DNA of 15,409 bases from Anseongella sp036570465. Lineage in GTDB: Bacteria > Bacteroidota > Bacteroidia > Sphingobacteriales > Sphingobacteriaceae. Positions 1-6,683 of this stretch are shown piece after piece. The position numbers and the translations under genes were made by a program. The stretch lies in NCBI GenBank assembly GCA_036570465.1, contig DATCYD010000192.1, positions 1 through 15,409 on the forward strand. The letters are read 5' to 3'. The notes beneath the pieces were generated by a model, which had not been told where the DNA came from, did no database searches, and saw only the letters and a list, made by a program, of their open reading frames with translations. The first letter of the stretch is position 1, and the number at the start of each line of letters is the position of its first letter.

Positions 1-114
1 CAGGTTATGGAAGAAGTCAAAAAAATGGACCCCACCGTGGAATTGCTGGACGCACCCACCTTTTTTGAGTTGTATCGCATATGGCTGAAGCAAACTGAGA
101 ATTTGCCGCGATAA
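1..114 (+). CDS. C-terminal end of an unidentified protein (partial)
   Basis: The first frame is open from base 1 to a TAA at 112-114 and encodes the last 37 residues of a protein that begins outside the window. The tail is acidic then aromatic: after a lysine-rich helix comes DAPTFFELYRIWLKQ and it ends NLPR. The FFELYR phrase loosely recalls the C-termini of large secreted Bacteroidota glycan-active proteins of the GxGYxYP type, but 37 residues are too few to assign a family. The next gene starts 31 bases downstream with its own promoter box between, so the two need not be one transcript. Confidence 0.6.
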   Translation, partial: QVMEEVKKMDPTVELLDAPTFFELYRIWLKQTENLPR

Positions 115-132
115 GCGATGGTTTTTAAAATG

Positions 133-140
133 TATCTTTG
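133..140 (+). promoter_or_regulatory. -7 promoter box (TATCTTTG) of the HipA-like gene
   Basis: TATCTTTG matches the Bacteroidota -7 consensus TAnnTTTG exactly. No clear TTG-type -33 box is visible at the usual distance. The box ends only 5 bases before the ATG at 146, so transcription would start at or next to the start codon and the mRNA would be leaderless or nearly so. Alternatively the match is fortuitous and the gene is read from upstream. Confidence 0.45.
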
Positions 141-145
141 TCCTG

Positions 146-973
146 ATGCAGCAAAACCCGCTTCAACTTCGTACGGTAAGCGTAACCCGCTATGTAACCC
201 CCCTCCGGGAAGGTGGCTCATTGCCCGCCATTGCCGAAGCCGATGATGGGTTTTTATACGTACTGAAATTCCGGGGCGCCGGCCAGGGTGTAAAAGCCTT
301 GATCGCCGAGCTGATTGGCGGCGAAATTGCCAGAAAACTTGGCCTGAAAGTTCCTGAACTGGTATTTGCCACACTGGATCCGGCCTTTGGCCGCACCGAA
401 GCCGATGAAGAAATCCAGGATCTGTTAAAGGCCAGTACAGGTCTGAACCTGGCACTCCATTATCTCTCCGGCGCCATTACCTACGATCCCGCAGCCGGAC
501 AAGCCGCAGGCCAGGCAGATCCTTTGTCAGCCTCCCGGATCGTGTGGCTGGACGCCCTTCTGATGAACGTTGACCGGACAGCACGCAATACCAATATGCT
601 GAACTGGCATCAGGAGCTCTGGCTCATTGATCATGGCGCAGCCCTCTATTTTCATCATTCCTGGGACAACTGGGAAAAACTGTCTCTCAGCCCTTTTGAA
701 AAAATCCGTGATCACGTCCTTTTGCCCCAGGCATCTCAATTGGAAGAAACAGACACCCGTTCCCGGTCATTGCTGCAGCCCGAAACCATCCGCCGGATCG
801 TCTCCCTGATCCCCGACGAATGGCTGGAAAACCAGGAACAACAATTTAGTGACCAGGAGACGCTATCTCCCGATGATCGCCGTCAGGTATATACTTCATT
901 TCTGAACCGCCGGATCGCAAACTCCGGAATATTTTTGAAGGAGGCACAGGATGCAAGGAAACAATCTGTTTGA
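146..973 (+). CDS. HipA-like kinase-fold protein
   Basis: A 275-residue protein of the short HipA-like kinase group (HipA_2 type), probably a cytoplasmic Ser/Thr-kinase-like enzyme. Visible motifs are a candidate ATP lysine in YVLKF (K41), the catalytic-loop phrase NVDRTARNTN (residues 141-150, with D143, R144 and N148) and a metal-binding DHG (162-164, in place of DFG). It is much shorter than classical HipA toxins of about 440 residues and lacks their N-terminal subdomain. No HipB-type HTH antitoxin gene lies beside it. Instead the DUF3037 gene overlaps its 3' end by 23 bases, a pairing known for this family, which suggests the two proteins act together. The substrate is unknown. The only plausible in-frame start is the ATG at 146; the next Met is residue 140. 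Confidence 0.85.
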   Translation: MQQNPLQLRTVSVTRYVTPLREGGSLPAIAEADDGFLYVLKFRGAGQGVKALIAELIGGEIARKLGLKVPELVFATLDPAFGRTEADEEIQDLLKASTGLNLALHYLSGAITYDPAAGQAAGQADPLSASRIVWLDALLMNVDRTARNTNMLNWHQELWLIDHGAALYFHHSWDNWEKLSLSPFEKIRDHVLLPQASQLEETDTRSRSLLQPETIRRIVSLIPDEWLENQEQQFSDQETLSPDDRRQVYTSFLNRRIANSGIFLKEAQDARKQSV

Positions 974-1337
974 ATACGCCGTTATCCGCGTTGTCCCACG
1001 AGTAGAACGGGAAGAATTCCTGAACGTGGGGATCATCCTTTATTGCAAGGAGAAGGCATTTCTGGACGCCACAATCGAACTAAACCAGCAAAGACTGGAC
1101 GCAATCTGCGGCAACACCGCCCCCGATAACCTGGAAGCTCACCTGCAAAGCATTCAGAAAATTTGTCGTGGAGAAATATCAGCCGGTCCCATCGCACATC
1201 TGGACCCACCATCCCGTTTCCGTTGGCTCACCGCCACACGAAGCGCCGTTATCCAAACCTCAAAAGTACACGCCGGCTTCTGCAAAGACCCCGGGAAAAC
1301 CCTGCAAAATCTACATGACCGGTTAGTCCGTTGTTAA
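951..1337 (+). CDS. DUF3037 family protein
   Basis: A 128-residue protein with the opening typical of DUF3037: FEYAVIRVVPRVEREEFLNVGIILYC at about residues 6-31, followed by a helical region. DUF3037 proteins are usually encoded immediately after a HipA-like kinase-fold gene, as here. Their biochemical role is not established; regulation or targeting of the kinase-like partner is an inference. The start lies inside the last 23 bases of the upstream gene and has a strong Shine-Dalgarno-like GAAGGAGG at 937-944, six bases before the ATG, which suits coupled translation. The stop overlaps by 4 bases the stop of the convergent gene on the other strand. Confidence 0.85.
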   Translation: MQGNNLFEYAVIRVVPRVEREEFLNVGIILYCKEKAFLDATIELNQQRLDAICGNTAPDNLEAHLQSIQKICRGEISAGPIAHLDPPSRFRWLTATRSAVIQTSKVHAGFCKDPGKTLQNLHDRLVRC

Positions 1338-1579
1338 TGCTTCAACATAATCAGCCGGTCAAACTGCTGACGTGTGATTTTACCCTCCAATACCTTTAAC
1401 CACTCCTTGAATAACCGGATGCGATCATTTTCAATCTTGTCATTCCATTTGATCTGAGCAATGTTCCTTGGAGAGCGAAAAAGCAGCCGTTTATCCCGTT
1501 CGATCAGAAGCCTGACCTTGACCGGAGAAGAGATACCGGTCAGGTACTCGTAAAATGCGAGAAACGTTAATAGTGCCAT
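1334..1579 (-). CDS. small hypothetical protein
   Basis: An 81-residue open frame, basic and helical, with a hydrophobic start (MALLTFLAFYEYLTG) that is too short to call a membrane segment. I recognise no family. Support for a real gene is contextual: a TAACTTTA box (near-consensus -7 element) sits about 43 bases before the ATG, an AAAAGGGG stretch lies 9-16 bases upstream of it, and the frame exactly fills the space up to the stop of DUF3037, overlapping it tail to tail by 4 bases. It could also be a chance open frame. Confidence 0.45.
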   Translation of the reverse strand: MALLTFLAFYEYLTGISSPVKVRLLIERDKRLLFRSPRNIAQIKWNDKIENDRIRLFKEWLKVLEGKITRQQFDRLIMLKH

Positions 1580-1621
1580 GATCTACCCCTTTTGATCCCA
1601 CGATCCGGAGACTACCTGCCC

Positions 1622-1629
1622 TAAAGTTA
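1622..1629 (-). promoter_or_regulatory. candidate -7 box (TAACTTTA) for the 81-residue gene
   Basis: Read on the minus strand this is TAACTTTA, one base off TAnnTTTG. It would start transcription near 1615, giving a leader of about 36 bases before the ATG at 1579. No good -33 box is seen. Confidence 0.35.
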
Positions 1630-1664
1630 CGAAAAAATATTTCAAGCACAGAAGCTAATTAGTT

Positions 1665-2369
1665 TCAGGTAATTCGCTTGTCTCCGCTCGCCCTCATGCA
1701 AAAGCCATGATGACAACGCACGCATCGATAATCTTTGCCAGACACCCTCTTCTCAGTAAATCCGCATCTGGCACAAGCGTAAAAATCCACCATTTCCTCA
1801 TCCGTTGATAGCACCCGTTCCCAAGGTAAAGTGGACATCCCGGGCCGAACCTCCTCATCCGGGTAAAAAAAGACACTTAGCCCCCCGGAAGGTTCCAGGA
1901 TTGCCGCTTTCACCTGCCCCAGTTGAGACACATTCTTTTCTCTCAACTCCATACAAACCTCTTCCGGAGAAAAGTTTTCCTTCTCAATATGTTTCATTAC
2001 AAAATGCCCATCCTCAATCACACGACGCGGTTTCCCTTCCAACCATTTTTCCACCTGGTCATTCCTGGAAATAAGATAAATAACGATAAAATACAGCCCC
2101 ACCACAGACGCAAACGTTAAAATAATCGGCAACAAGGGAACATCATGATAAAAAATAGCATCCCCTCCGGCCGACCCCAACGTTAAAATAAACACAAGTT
2201 CAAAAAGTGAAAGCTGTTTCACCCCCCGCCTCCCCGTCACCCGCAACGAAACCACCACCACCAGAAAAACAATCAACGCCCGGAAGATAATCTCCAATAA
2301 AAAACCCGCTGGATACTGGTCCATCAGCATCCGTTGCCAATCAAAAGGAATGATATCAGACTGTTTCAT
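1665..2369 (-). CDS. YetF/DUF421 family membrane protein
   Basis: A 234-residue inner-membrane protein. Three hydrophobic segments lie at about residues 23-42, 57-66 and 78-100, followed by the DUF421 core with SRNDQVEKWLEGKPRRVIEDG (101-121) and a soluble alpha/beta domain with MELREKNVSQLGQVKAAILE (140-159). Family members in Bacillus affect spore or germination traits, but the molecular function is unsettled. The C-terminus adds two CxxC pairs (C199/C202 and C216/C219) that look like a small zinc ribbon. Starts are a GTG at 2372 or the ATG at 2369; I chose ATG, since only the first residue differs. A weak -7-like TGTTTTTG lies at 2383-2390 on the minus strand. It is divergent from the tRNA-Pro gene. 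Confidence 0.85.
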   Translation of the reverse strand: MKQSDIIPFDWQRMLMDQYPAGFLLEIIFRALIVFLVVVVSLRVTGRRGVKQLSLFELVFILTLGSAGGDAIFYHDVPLLPIILTFASVVGLYFIVIYLISRNDQVEKWLEGKPRRVIEDGHFVMKHIEKENFSPEEVCMELREKNVSQLGQVKAAILEPSGGLSVFFYPDEEVRPGMSTLPWERVLSTDEEMVDFYACARCGFTEKRVSGKDYRCVRCHHGFCMRASGDKRIT

Positions 2370-2434
2370 CACAAGCTACTAACAAAAACATTTCCCTTTT
2401 TATCAGTATTGTAGGAAACATCACATAGATTCCT

Positions 2435-2442
2435 TACTTTTG
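2435..2442 (+). promoter_or_regulatory. -7 promoter box (TACTTTTG) of tRNA-Pro
   Basis: Exact match to TAnnTTTG, 19 bases before the mature 5' end of the tRNA. Transcription would begin near 2449. A TTG at 2409-2411 could be a weak -33 box, slightly too far upstream. Confidence 0.6.
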
Positions 2443-2461
2443 CCCCACAAATTTTCACAAT

Positions 2462-2536
2462 CGGGGTGTAGCGTAGCCCGGTCATCGCGCCTGCTTTGGG
2501 AGCAGGAGGTCGCAAGTTCGAATCTTGCCACCCCGA
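2462..2536 (+). tRNA. tRNA-Pro (anticodon TGG)
   Basis: The cloverleaf folds completely by eye. The acceptor stem pairs CGGGGTG with CACCCCG (seven pairs), with discriminator A at 2536. The D-stem is GCG/CGC. The anticodon stem pairs CCTGC with GCAGG around the loop TTTGGGA, so the anticodon is TGG, proline. The T-arm pairs GCAAG with CTTGC around TTCGAAT. No CCA is encoded, so the end is added by the CCA enzyme. Its 3' end serves as the apparent integration site of the neighbouring element, and the gene remains intact. Confidence 0.97.
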
Positions 2537-2538
2537 CT
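2529..2538 (+). repeat. putative attL core (CACCCCGACT)
   Basis: The last eight bases of the tRNA gene plus the next two bases recur exactly at 6919-6928 in the same orientation. Tyrosine integrases commonly recombine at the 3' end of tRNA genes and restore the tRNA, and the integrase gene starts 150 bases away reading outward from this site. A 10-base core is short, so this rests on position as much as on identity. Confidence 0.5.
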
Positions 2539-2564
2539 GATAGTAAATAAACATGAAATTAAAT

Positions 2565-2594
2565 GGCCTTAACTGCATTGGTGAGGCCGTTTTT
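2565..2594 (+). terminator. rho-independent terminator after tRNA-Pro
   Basis: GGCCT (2565-2569) pairs with AGGCC (2584-2588) and is extended inward by wobble and A-T pairs. It is followed at once by five T residues. It would end the tRNA transcript and insulate the integrase. Confidence 0.6.
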
Positions 2595-2646
2595 CTGTTT
2601 TATATCGCCGCCTAAGTTTGTGCTATTTTTCCGAAAGTCCCGAAAA

Positions 2647-2686
2647 CTTATACCTTTGTTATACCCAAACCAACCAGGGGTATAAG
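2647..2686 (+). promoter_or_regulatory. triple TTATACC repeat over the integrase promoter
   Basis: TTATACC occurs at 2648-2654 and 2659-2665, and its reverse complement GGTATAA at 2679-2685. The outer pair forms an exact 8+8 inverted repeat (CTTATACC at 2647-2654, GGTATAAG at 2679-2686). The first copy overlaps the -7 box and the last overlaps the ribosome-binding region. This looks like an operator, either for the element's XRE protein or for the integrase itself. The protein that binds is not known. Confidence 0.5.
2651..2658 (+). promoter_or_regulatory. -7 promoter box (TACCTTTG) of the integrase
   Basis: Exact TAnnTTTG match. It predicts a start of transcription near 2664 and a leader of about 25 bases to the ATG at 2689. 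T-runs at 2626-2630 sit about 20 bases upstream, where a -33 box would lie. Confidence 0.6.
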
Positions 2687-2688
2687 TC

Positions 2689-3873
2689 ATGGCCAATATT
2701 ACAGCAATCCTCAGAGCCGAAAAAAAGAAGAAGGACGGCACGTGCCCGATCGTGTTCAGGTTCTACCATAAGAAGAATTATTTCTTTTCTTCCGGGAAAA
2801 GTGTGAAAGAATCACTCTGGGATTTTGATAAGAAATTGGTCAAGGGCTCGCACCCGCTTTCTCGCGAATTAAACAACCTGTTCGAATCGAAGCTGCTTGC
2901 GGTGAACAGATATATCATTGACTGCGAGGCGTTCGGCGCCCCGATCAATCCAGATCAGGTAAGGGTGATTATATCCGGGGAAAACCCTTACTCATTTTTT
3001 TTATTCGCGGACAAGCACCTGGAGCGGGTTAAGCAATCCAATTATACTACCTATATTAAAGAGAGGTCGATCAAAAACAAGATATTCAATATAACCGGCG
3101 AACTACTGCTTTCGCAGATTACTCCGTCAAAGTTGGAAGACATAATGATTAAACTGGCCGAAATTCCGAATAACCCGAACACGGTAGCCAAGGCGATCGA
3201 TTACATGCGGATGATCTACAATTATGCGATACGAGAAGGTGCCGCGTCGCCGGCAATGAATCCGTTCAACGCTATTCGGGTCAGACGTGAGCCATCGGAA
3301 AAGGAGCGGTTGTCAAAAGAGGAGATAGCGCTGTTGGAGGATATCCGGCCATCGTTAAAAGACATGGAGAAGCTGGCCTGTGACATGTTCTTGTTCTCTT
3401 ACTACTGCATGGGCATGCGGTTCAGGGATATTTATGCATTCGAAAAATCGATGATCGGGAACGGAACCATCGTATACACAATGAACAAGAATCGGAAGCG
3501 AGTTTATATCCCGATCCATTCCAAGCTGCAGGTATTGATCAGTGAATACATTCTTCTGCCTGGCAAATACCTGTTCCCCTTGGGGCAGAAGGAGCATGCC
3601 GGCATGCAGCAGGTGTACACCGCGGTATCTTCCAGGAATGCCGTCTTTAATCGGAATCTGAAATTTGCAGCTTTAAAAGCCGGAATCACAAAACAGATTC
3701 ATTTCCACATTGCCAGGCACAGCTTTGCGGACAACCTCCGAAAGTCTGGAGCCGATCCTATAACGGCCATGAATGCGATACAGCATTCAGATATATCGAC
3801 TACGCAAAAGTATTTTGCCAGCATGGATCAGGAAGGTATGAAGAAGGTGGTTGAAATGATCTACGGGACCTAG
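2689..3873 (+). CDS. tyrosine recombinase / integrase
   Basis: A 394-residue site-specific recombinase in the Bacteroidota Arm-domain style. Residues 4-60 form the arm-type DNA-binding domain, about 102-200 the SAM-like core-binding domain and about 208-390 the catalytic domain. Catalytic residues are visible: R244 in CMGMR, the box H340-I-A-R343-H344, H366 in IQHSD and the nucleophile Y375 in TTQKYFAS. A basic beta-hairpin (NKNRKRVYIPI, 266-276) should carry the catalytic lysine. The set is complete, so the enzyme is probably active. The ATG at 2689 follows AGGGG by eight bases. It reads away from tRNA-Pro, as expected for the element's own integrase, and ends overlapping the repressor gene tail to tail by 4 bases. 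Confidence 0.93.
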   Translation: MANITAILRAEKKKKDGTCPIVFRFYHKKNYFFSSGKSVKESLWDFDKKLVKGSHPLSRELNNLFESKLLAVNRYIIDCEAFGAPINPDQVRVIISGENPYSFFLFADKHLERVKQSNYTTYIKERSIKNKIFNITGELLLSQITPSKLEDIMIKLAEIPNNPNTVAKAIDYMRMIYNYAIREGAASPAMNPFNAIRVRREPSEKERLSKEEIALLEDIRPSLKDMEKLACDMFLFSYYCMGMRFRDIYAFEKSMIGNGTIVYTMNKNRKRVYIPIHSKLQVLISEYILLPGKYLFPLGQKEHAGMQQVYTAVSSRNAVFNRNLKFAALKAGITKQIHFHIARHSFADNLRKSGADPITAMNAIQHSDISTTQKYFASMDQEGMKKVVEMIYGT

Positions 3874-4217
3874 TCATTAATCCCTGCCTTTCTGGCCAGC
3901 GTACCAATCAGGCGTTCAAGGCGTAGTAAGCGCTTCTCCAACATGTCGACGCTCCCCCGAACGTCCACCGCGTCAATCCTTCGCTCCGCTGCCCCTGCGA
4001 TCGGGTGACCCTTTCCGGTCAACAGCCAATTCACATTCAGATTCTTCTTCCGTACTAATGCCTGTAGGATTTCGGTATTGATTTTCGCAAGCCCGCGCTC
4101 CACATGGGAGATAGTTTTCGGCGAAACATTACACAGTTCGGCCATATCCCGGCCATTGCCTATGTATTCCTTTCGAAAGAAAAGGAGCCGTTCGGCTATT
4201 TTAATGTCGTGGTTCAT
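3870..4217 (-). CDS. XRE-family HTH repressor-like regulator
   Basis: A 115-residue DNA-binding protein. A helix-turn-helix of the HTH_3 type spans about residues 8-60, with recognition helix in NVSPKTISHVERGLAKI (30-46). It is followed by NVNWLLTGKG (61-70), a phrase common in phage CI-like and mobile-element repressors. The C-terminal part (about 85-112) is a leucine-rich, probably coiled-coil helix for dimerisation. No peptidase or ligand domain is present. It lies inside the putative element, converging on the integrase, and is the natural candidate to bind the TTATACC repeats in front of the integrase. A near-consensus -7 box TATATTTA is at 4247-4254 on the minus strand. Confidence 0.85.
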   Translation of the reverse strand: MNHDIKIAERLLFFRKEYIGNGRDMAELCNVSPKTISHVERGLAKINTEILQALVRKKNLNVNWLLTGKGHPIAGAAERRIDAVDVRGSVDMLEKRLLRLERLIGTLARKAGIND

Positions 4218-4282
4218 ATTACTCTGATTGCGTTATGGTAATGAGATAAATATAAAAATTCCATTTACGAATTCGACATGCA

Positions 4283-4519
4283 TCAAACCTTCTCGCCTGT
4301 GTCGATCTTTACTTTGTACTCCCTGGTTTCCTCCTTGCCACCATGACTCCTTATCGTGTAGGTGACTGTTAAGGCATCTCCTTCAAGGGCGAACTCCTTT
4401 TTAACAATGTCCCAGTTATCTGGAATAAAGGCTTCGGTTATCCACACCTCTTCGAGATCGCCGTCATCAACAAACTGATACCTCGAAATTGCGTGCTTTC
4501 CGGCAGTGATTGGAATTCT
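4283..4519 (-). pseudogene. C-terminal gene fragment, beta-rich domain
   Basis: An open stretch of 78 codons without an ATG or any credible start. It begins directly after the TAA of the upstream gene and in the same frame. The peptide looks like a genuine protein end: SRYQFVDDGDLEEVWITEAF, then a Trp-containing linker, then alternating polar/hydrophobic strands ending KVKIDTGEKV. I do not recognise the family. Base composition is clearly less AT-rich than the gene upstream of it, so the two halves probably had different origins. It is most likely the tail of a gene that lost its front to deletion. Readthrough of the single TAA would fuse it to the upstream protein, which I consider less likely. 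Confidence 0.5.
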
Positions 4520-4828
4520 TTAGTTTTGAATGTGGCTGGCTAGGGGAAGATTACAGATAGCACTTTGGATTTCGTCTAATTTGATATCCTCTTTTAGATT
4601 AAAAAGGGGCTGAATACTTTTTTTAAAAATGCCTTCCGCTAAAGTAGTTTCTTTTTCTGCAGCATTCAGAAAAATGCCAGCAATATTGGGCGTAGGAATT
4701 GTCAATTTTGTTTTCCCGAATTTGTATGAATGACGGTCTGCAATTTGATAGACCCTATCGTCACCCATAATGGAAAATTCAATGATTTTCCTCCCTTTTC
4801 TATAATAATCTTTATTGAAATCGTCCAT
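4520..4828 (-). CDS. hypothetical protein, mobile-element cargo
   Basis: A 102-residue, lysine-rich protein of unknown family. It starts MDDFNKDYYRKGRKI, has a central strand-rich part (IEFSIMGDDRVYQIAD) and a helical C-terminus. An ATG 39 bases upstream (4867) is also in frame. I prefer 4828 because a coherent frame from upstream ends at the TAA 4830-4832, one base before this ATG, which looks like translational coupling. The gene is strongly AT-rich. Its own TAA is followed in frame by the orphan fragment ending at 4283. No catalytic motif is visible. Confidence 0.5.
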   Translation of the reverse strand: MDDFNKDYYRKGRKIIEFSIMGDDRVYQIADRHSYKFGKTKLTIPTPNIAGIFLNAAEKETTLAEGIFKKSIQPLFNLKEDIKLDEIQSAICNLPLASHIQN

Positions 4829-4829
4829 C

Positions 4830-5015
4830 TTAGTTGAGGTTTGAGTTATTCTCGTAATAGCGATCAATCCAGGCCCTTTTTAACAGGTATCGTTGACCGT
4901 TCTTGGTCGCCGTTAGGTAGTCCACTTTAATAATTCGATTGCGGCGGTATTCCCGAATACTGCAGGCTTTCGTTCCCAAAAAGCGGGGAACTTTAATCCG
5001 GATTTTTTTGTGCCC
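4830..5015 (-). pseudogene. C-terminal gene fragment beside IS21-like repeats
   Basis: Sixty-one sense codons, open from a TAA at 5016-5018, with no ATG. The peptide is strongly basic and protein-like (CSIREYRRNRIIKVDYLTA, then KNGQRYLLKRAWIDRYYENN), resembling the end of a DNA- or RNA-binding protein, but I cannot name a family. A TTG at 4977-4979 could serve as a weak start. The upstream part of the frame runs straight into the repeat at 4985-5002, which suggests that an insertion cut off the front of the gene. It ends one base before the next gene's ATG. Confidence 0.4.
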
Positions 5016-5150
5016 TTATGCCGGATTGTCAGCCGATGCTACAGCCCGCCAATCGGACGCCCCGGTGTTTTCCACCTGAAAACGTGATACCCTTTGTTCC
5101 GAATTTTTTGGCGAACTTTGTCCAGGATCACTGGCGAACTTTAATCCGGA
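4985..5150 (+). repeat. three dispersed ~19-bp repeats, likely IS21-type end relic
   Basis: GGGGAACTTTAATCCGGA (4985-5002), TGGCGAACTTTGTCCAGGA (5109-5127) and TGGCGAACTTTAATCCGGA (5132-5150) are direct copies of one unit. IS21-family elements of Bacteroidota carry several such spaced repeats of this flavour inside each end, often leading into CCGGAATA-like sequence, as seen here after the last copy. No istA or istB coding sequence remains, so this would be only an end left by deletion. The assignment is from memory of the family and is tentative. Confidence 0.35.
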
Positions 5151-5266
5151 ATACGCAGATCTGAAAGTGGGCAATTTTTCGATGCGTTTTCTCAGGCATC
5201 TTTACTCTCAAATGAACCAGCCTCAAGGGGGATACTTATTCTGTATTCTTAGTAAACATTTACATA

Positions 5267-5328
5267 TATCCGCCAGATAACCGCCATATCCGCCAGATAA
5301 CCGCCATTTAACCGCCATTTAACCGCCA
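5267..5328 (-). repeat. tandem TGGCGG repeat across the end of the ATP-binding gene
   Basis: On the plus strand: two copies of a 20-base unit (TATCCGCCAGATAACCGCCA, 5267-5286 and 5287-5306), then two copies of an 11-base unit TTTAACCGCCA (5307-5317, 5318-5328). CCGCCA appears six times at spacings of 11, 9, 11, 11 and 11 bases. The stop codon of the ATP-binding gene (5319-5321) lies within the array. Because 11 and 20 are not multiples of three, gain or loss of a unit changes the reading frame of the protein end. Confidence 0.85.
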
Positions 5329-6641
5329 TTACTCAATTCATAGTAAGTACCTTTCTTCTCCCCTTTCTTTTGAAAAATATTTTTGACATACAAATCCTCG
5401 AGATCACGTAATGCGGTACGTTCAGAGACTTCACAAAGTTTCTGATAATCAGAATTAGTGATTCTTCCACTATTTTTTACATAGCCGACCGCTTTCATCT
5501 GTCTTTCAGTTAATCCTGTTTTCTTTAACTGATCTTCCCCGAAGCGGTCTTTAAATATTTTGCTCAAAAATCCGCCTTGTTCCTCTCTCAATACTGGTTC
5601 CGGCAGTCCGGCTTCCCGGCAAGCTTCGATGATTTTGATAGTTCCCCTTCCCCAGAAATCAATATAGCCAGCTTTAAAACAAATGTCCGCGATCAACGGA
5701 TTTCTTGGTTTAGATCGATGAACGCGCTTTAGGTCTTCTTCGGTAATTCCTTCGGGCAGGCCACCATCGTTCCAGATACTGAAATCATCATCATACAAAC
5801 GGATTTGGGTTGGCGCTCCGATGCAGGTTCTATGCACCTGCGAGTTAAGTATCATTTCACGCACAGCAGCAACCGGATATTCATCTTTCTCTATTCGCTG
5901 CATACCCGCAAAGTCAATTGGGTGAATAAAGAATTTGGCATTAAGCATTTCGCCGATCCTTTCTTTCAGTTGGATCAGGTTGCCTTCAATGACTTCATGA
6001 AATTTTAGGTCGGCATCCGATTTTCCAAATTTTCCGATCTTGACGGCCGTATTTGGATAAAATTTTCCGGGATCCTTTCCGAACAGGATAATAGCTGCTC
6101 TTTTCAAACGCCCATCTTCGAGTAGGCGTAGTTTTTCGAGTAGGTCGGGGATTCTGATATCATCCTCCACATGGATGCGTTTGGATATTCTTACGTCTTT
6201 GAGAAACTGTATAATGGTTACTTTATCTATATCGTCAACAGATGCTCTCTCTTCCGGCAGATCGTCCCAGGTCTTCCCGGTTCGTTTCAGAATAAAATCG
6301 TTTAATGACGGCCCCTTTAGTTCCTGCAAGGTACTTCCGGTGCGGACATAGTATCTACCCCTCAATGAAATGGGTACGTCATAACGGGGAACGATGATTT
6401 CCAGGTAATGCCTGCTTCCTTCATTTTGCAGATTGACCTCGGCGTATACACCTAGGATGTCTCGGAACTTGTTGGGTAATTGTTCCAATAAGTTGTGGTA
6501 ATTATCAATTCCTGATATCTCTCCGTTATCATCGATTCCGATATATAATTTACCACCGTTTGCGTTAGCGAAGCCGCATATCCATTTGAGGTATTCATCC
6601 TGCCAGGAAGCTTTGTATTCTGTATGTTGTGATTCGGACAT
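5319..6641 (-). CDS. AlbA_2/HATPase-type ATP-binding regulator
   Basis: A 440-residue cytoplasmic protein of the family often labelled RecG-like or divergent-AAA_4 regulator. Residues about 6-115 are the Schlafen-type AlbA_2 domain (EYKASWQDEYLKWICGFANA, then NGGKLYIGIDDNGEI). About 255-335 is a GHKL-like ATP-binding domain: REMILNSQVHR (261-271), IWNDGGLPEGIT (289-300), the RSKPRNPLIADI phrase and WGRGT (330-334). The family usually has NAxxHRDY where this has NSQVHRTC. Residues about 375-425 form a winged helix. The chain ends SNGG inside a repeat array where relatives tend to carry NGG-rich repeats and a further tail, so this C-terminus may be shortened. It has its own -7 box and is the main cargo gene of the putative element. 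Nucleic-acid-binding regulation is the likely role; the target is unknown. Confidence 0.88.
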   Translation of the reverse strand: MSESQHTEYKASWQDEYLKWICGFANANGGKLYIGIDDNGEISGIDNYHNLLEQLPNKFRDILGVYAEVNLQNEGSRHYLEIIVPRYDVPISLRGRYYVRTGSTLQELKGPSLNDFILKRTGKTWDDLPEERASVDDIDKVTIIQFLKDVRISKRIHVEDDIRIPDLLEKLRLLEDGRLKRAAIILFGKDPGKFYPNTAVKIGKFGKSDADLKFHEVIEGNLIQLKERIGEMLNAKFFIHPIDFAGMQRIEKDEYPVAAVREMILNSQVHRTCIGAPTQIRLYDDDFSIWNDGGLPEGITEEDLKRVHRSKPRNPLIADICFKAGYIDFWGRGTIKIIEACREAGLPEPVLREEQGGFLSKIFKDRFGEDQLKKTGLTERQMKAVGYVKNSGRITNSDYQKLCEVSERTALRDLEDLYVKNIFQKKGEKKGTYYELSNGG

Positions 6642-6683
6642 ATAGAGTAAATGATTGAATGATCAGTAATCCAGCCACCATGC

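Noticed and set aside
146..973. Classical hipBA toxin-antitoxin module
   Set aside because: No HTH gene accompanies it and the protein is far shorter than HipA; the partner is DUF3037.
4980..5160. Complete IS21 element
   Set aside because: Only end-like repeats are present; no transposase or helper-ATPase coding sequence is seen.
5267..5328. CRISPR-like array
   Set aside because: Units are contiguous and 11-20 bases long with no unique spacers, and the array overlaps a coding end.
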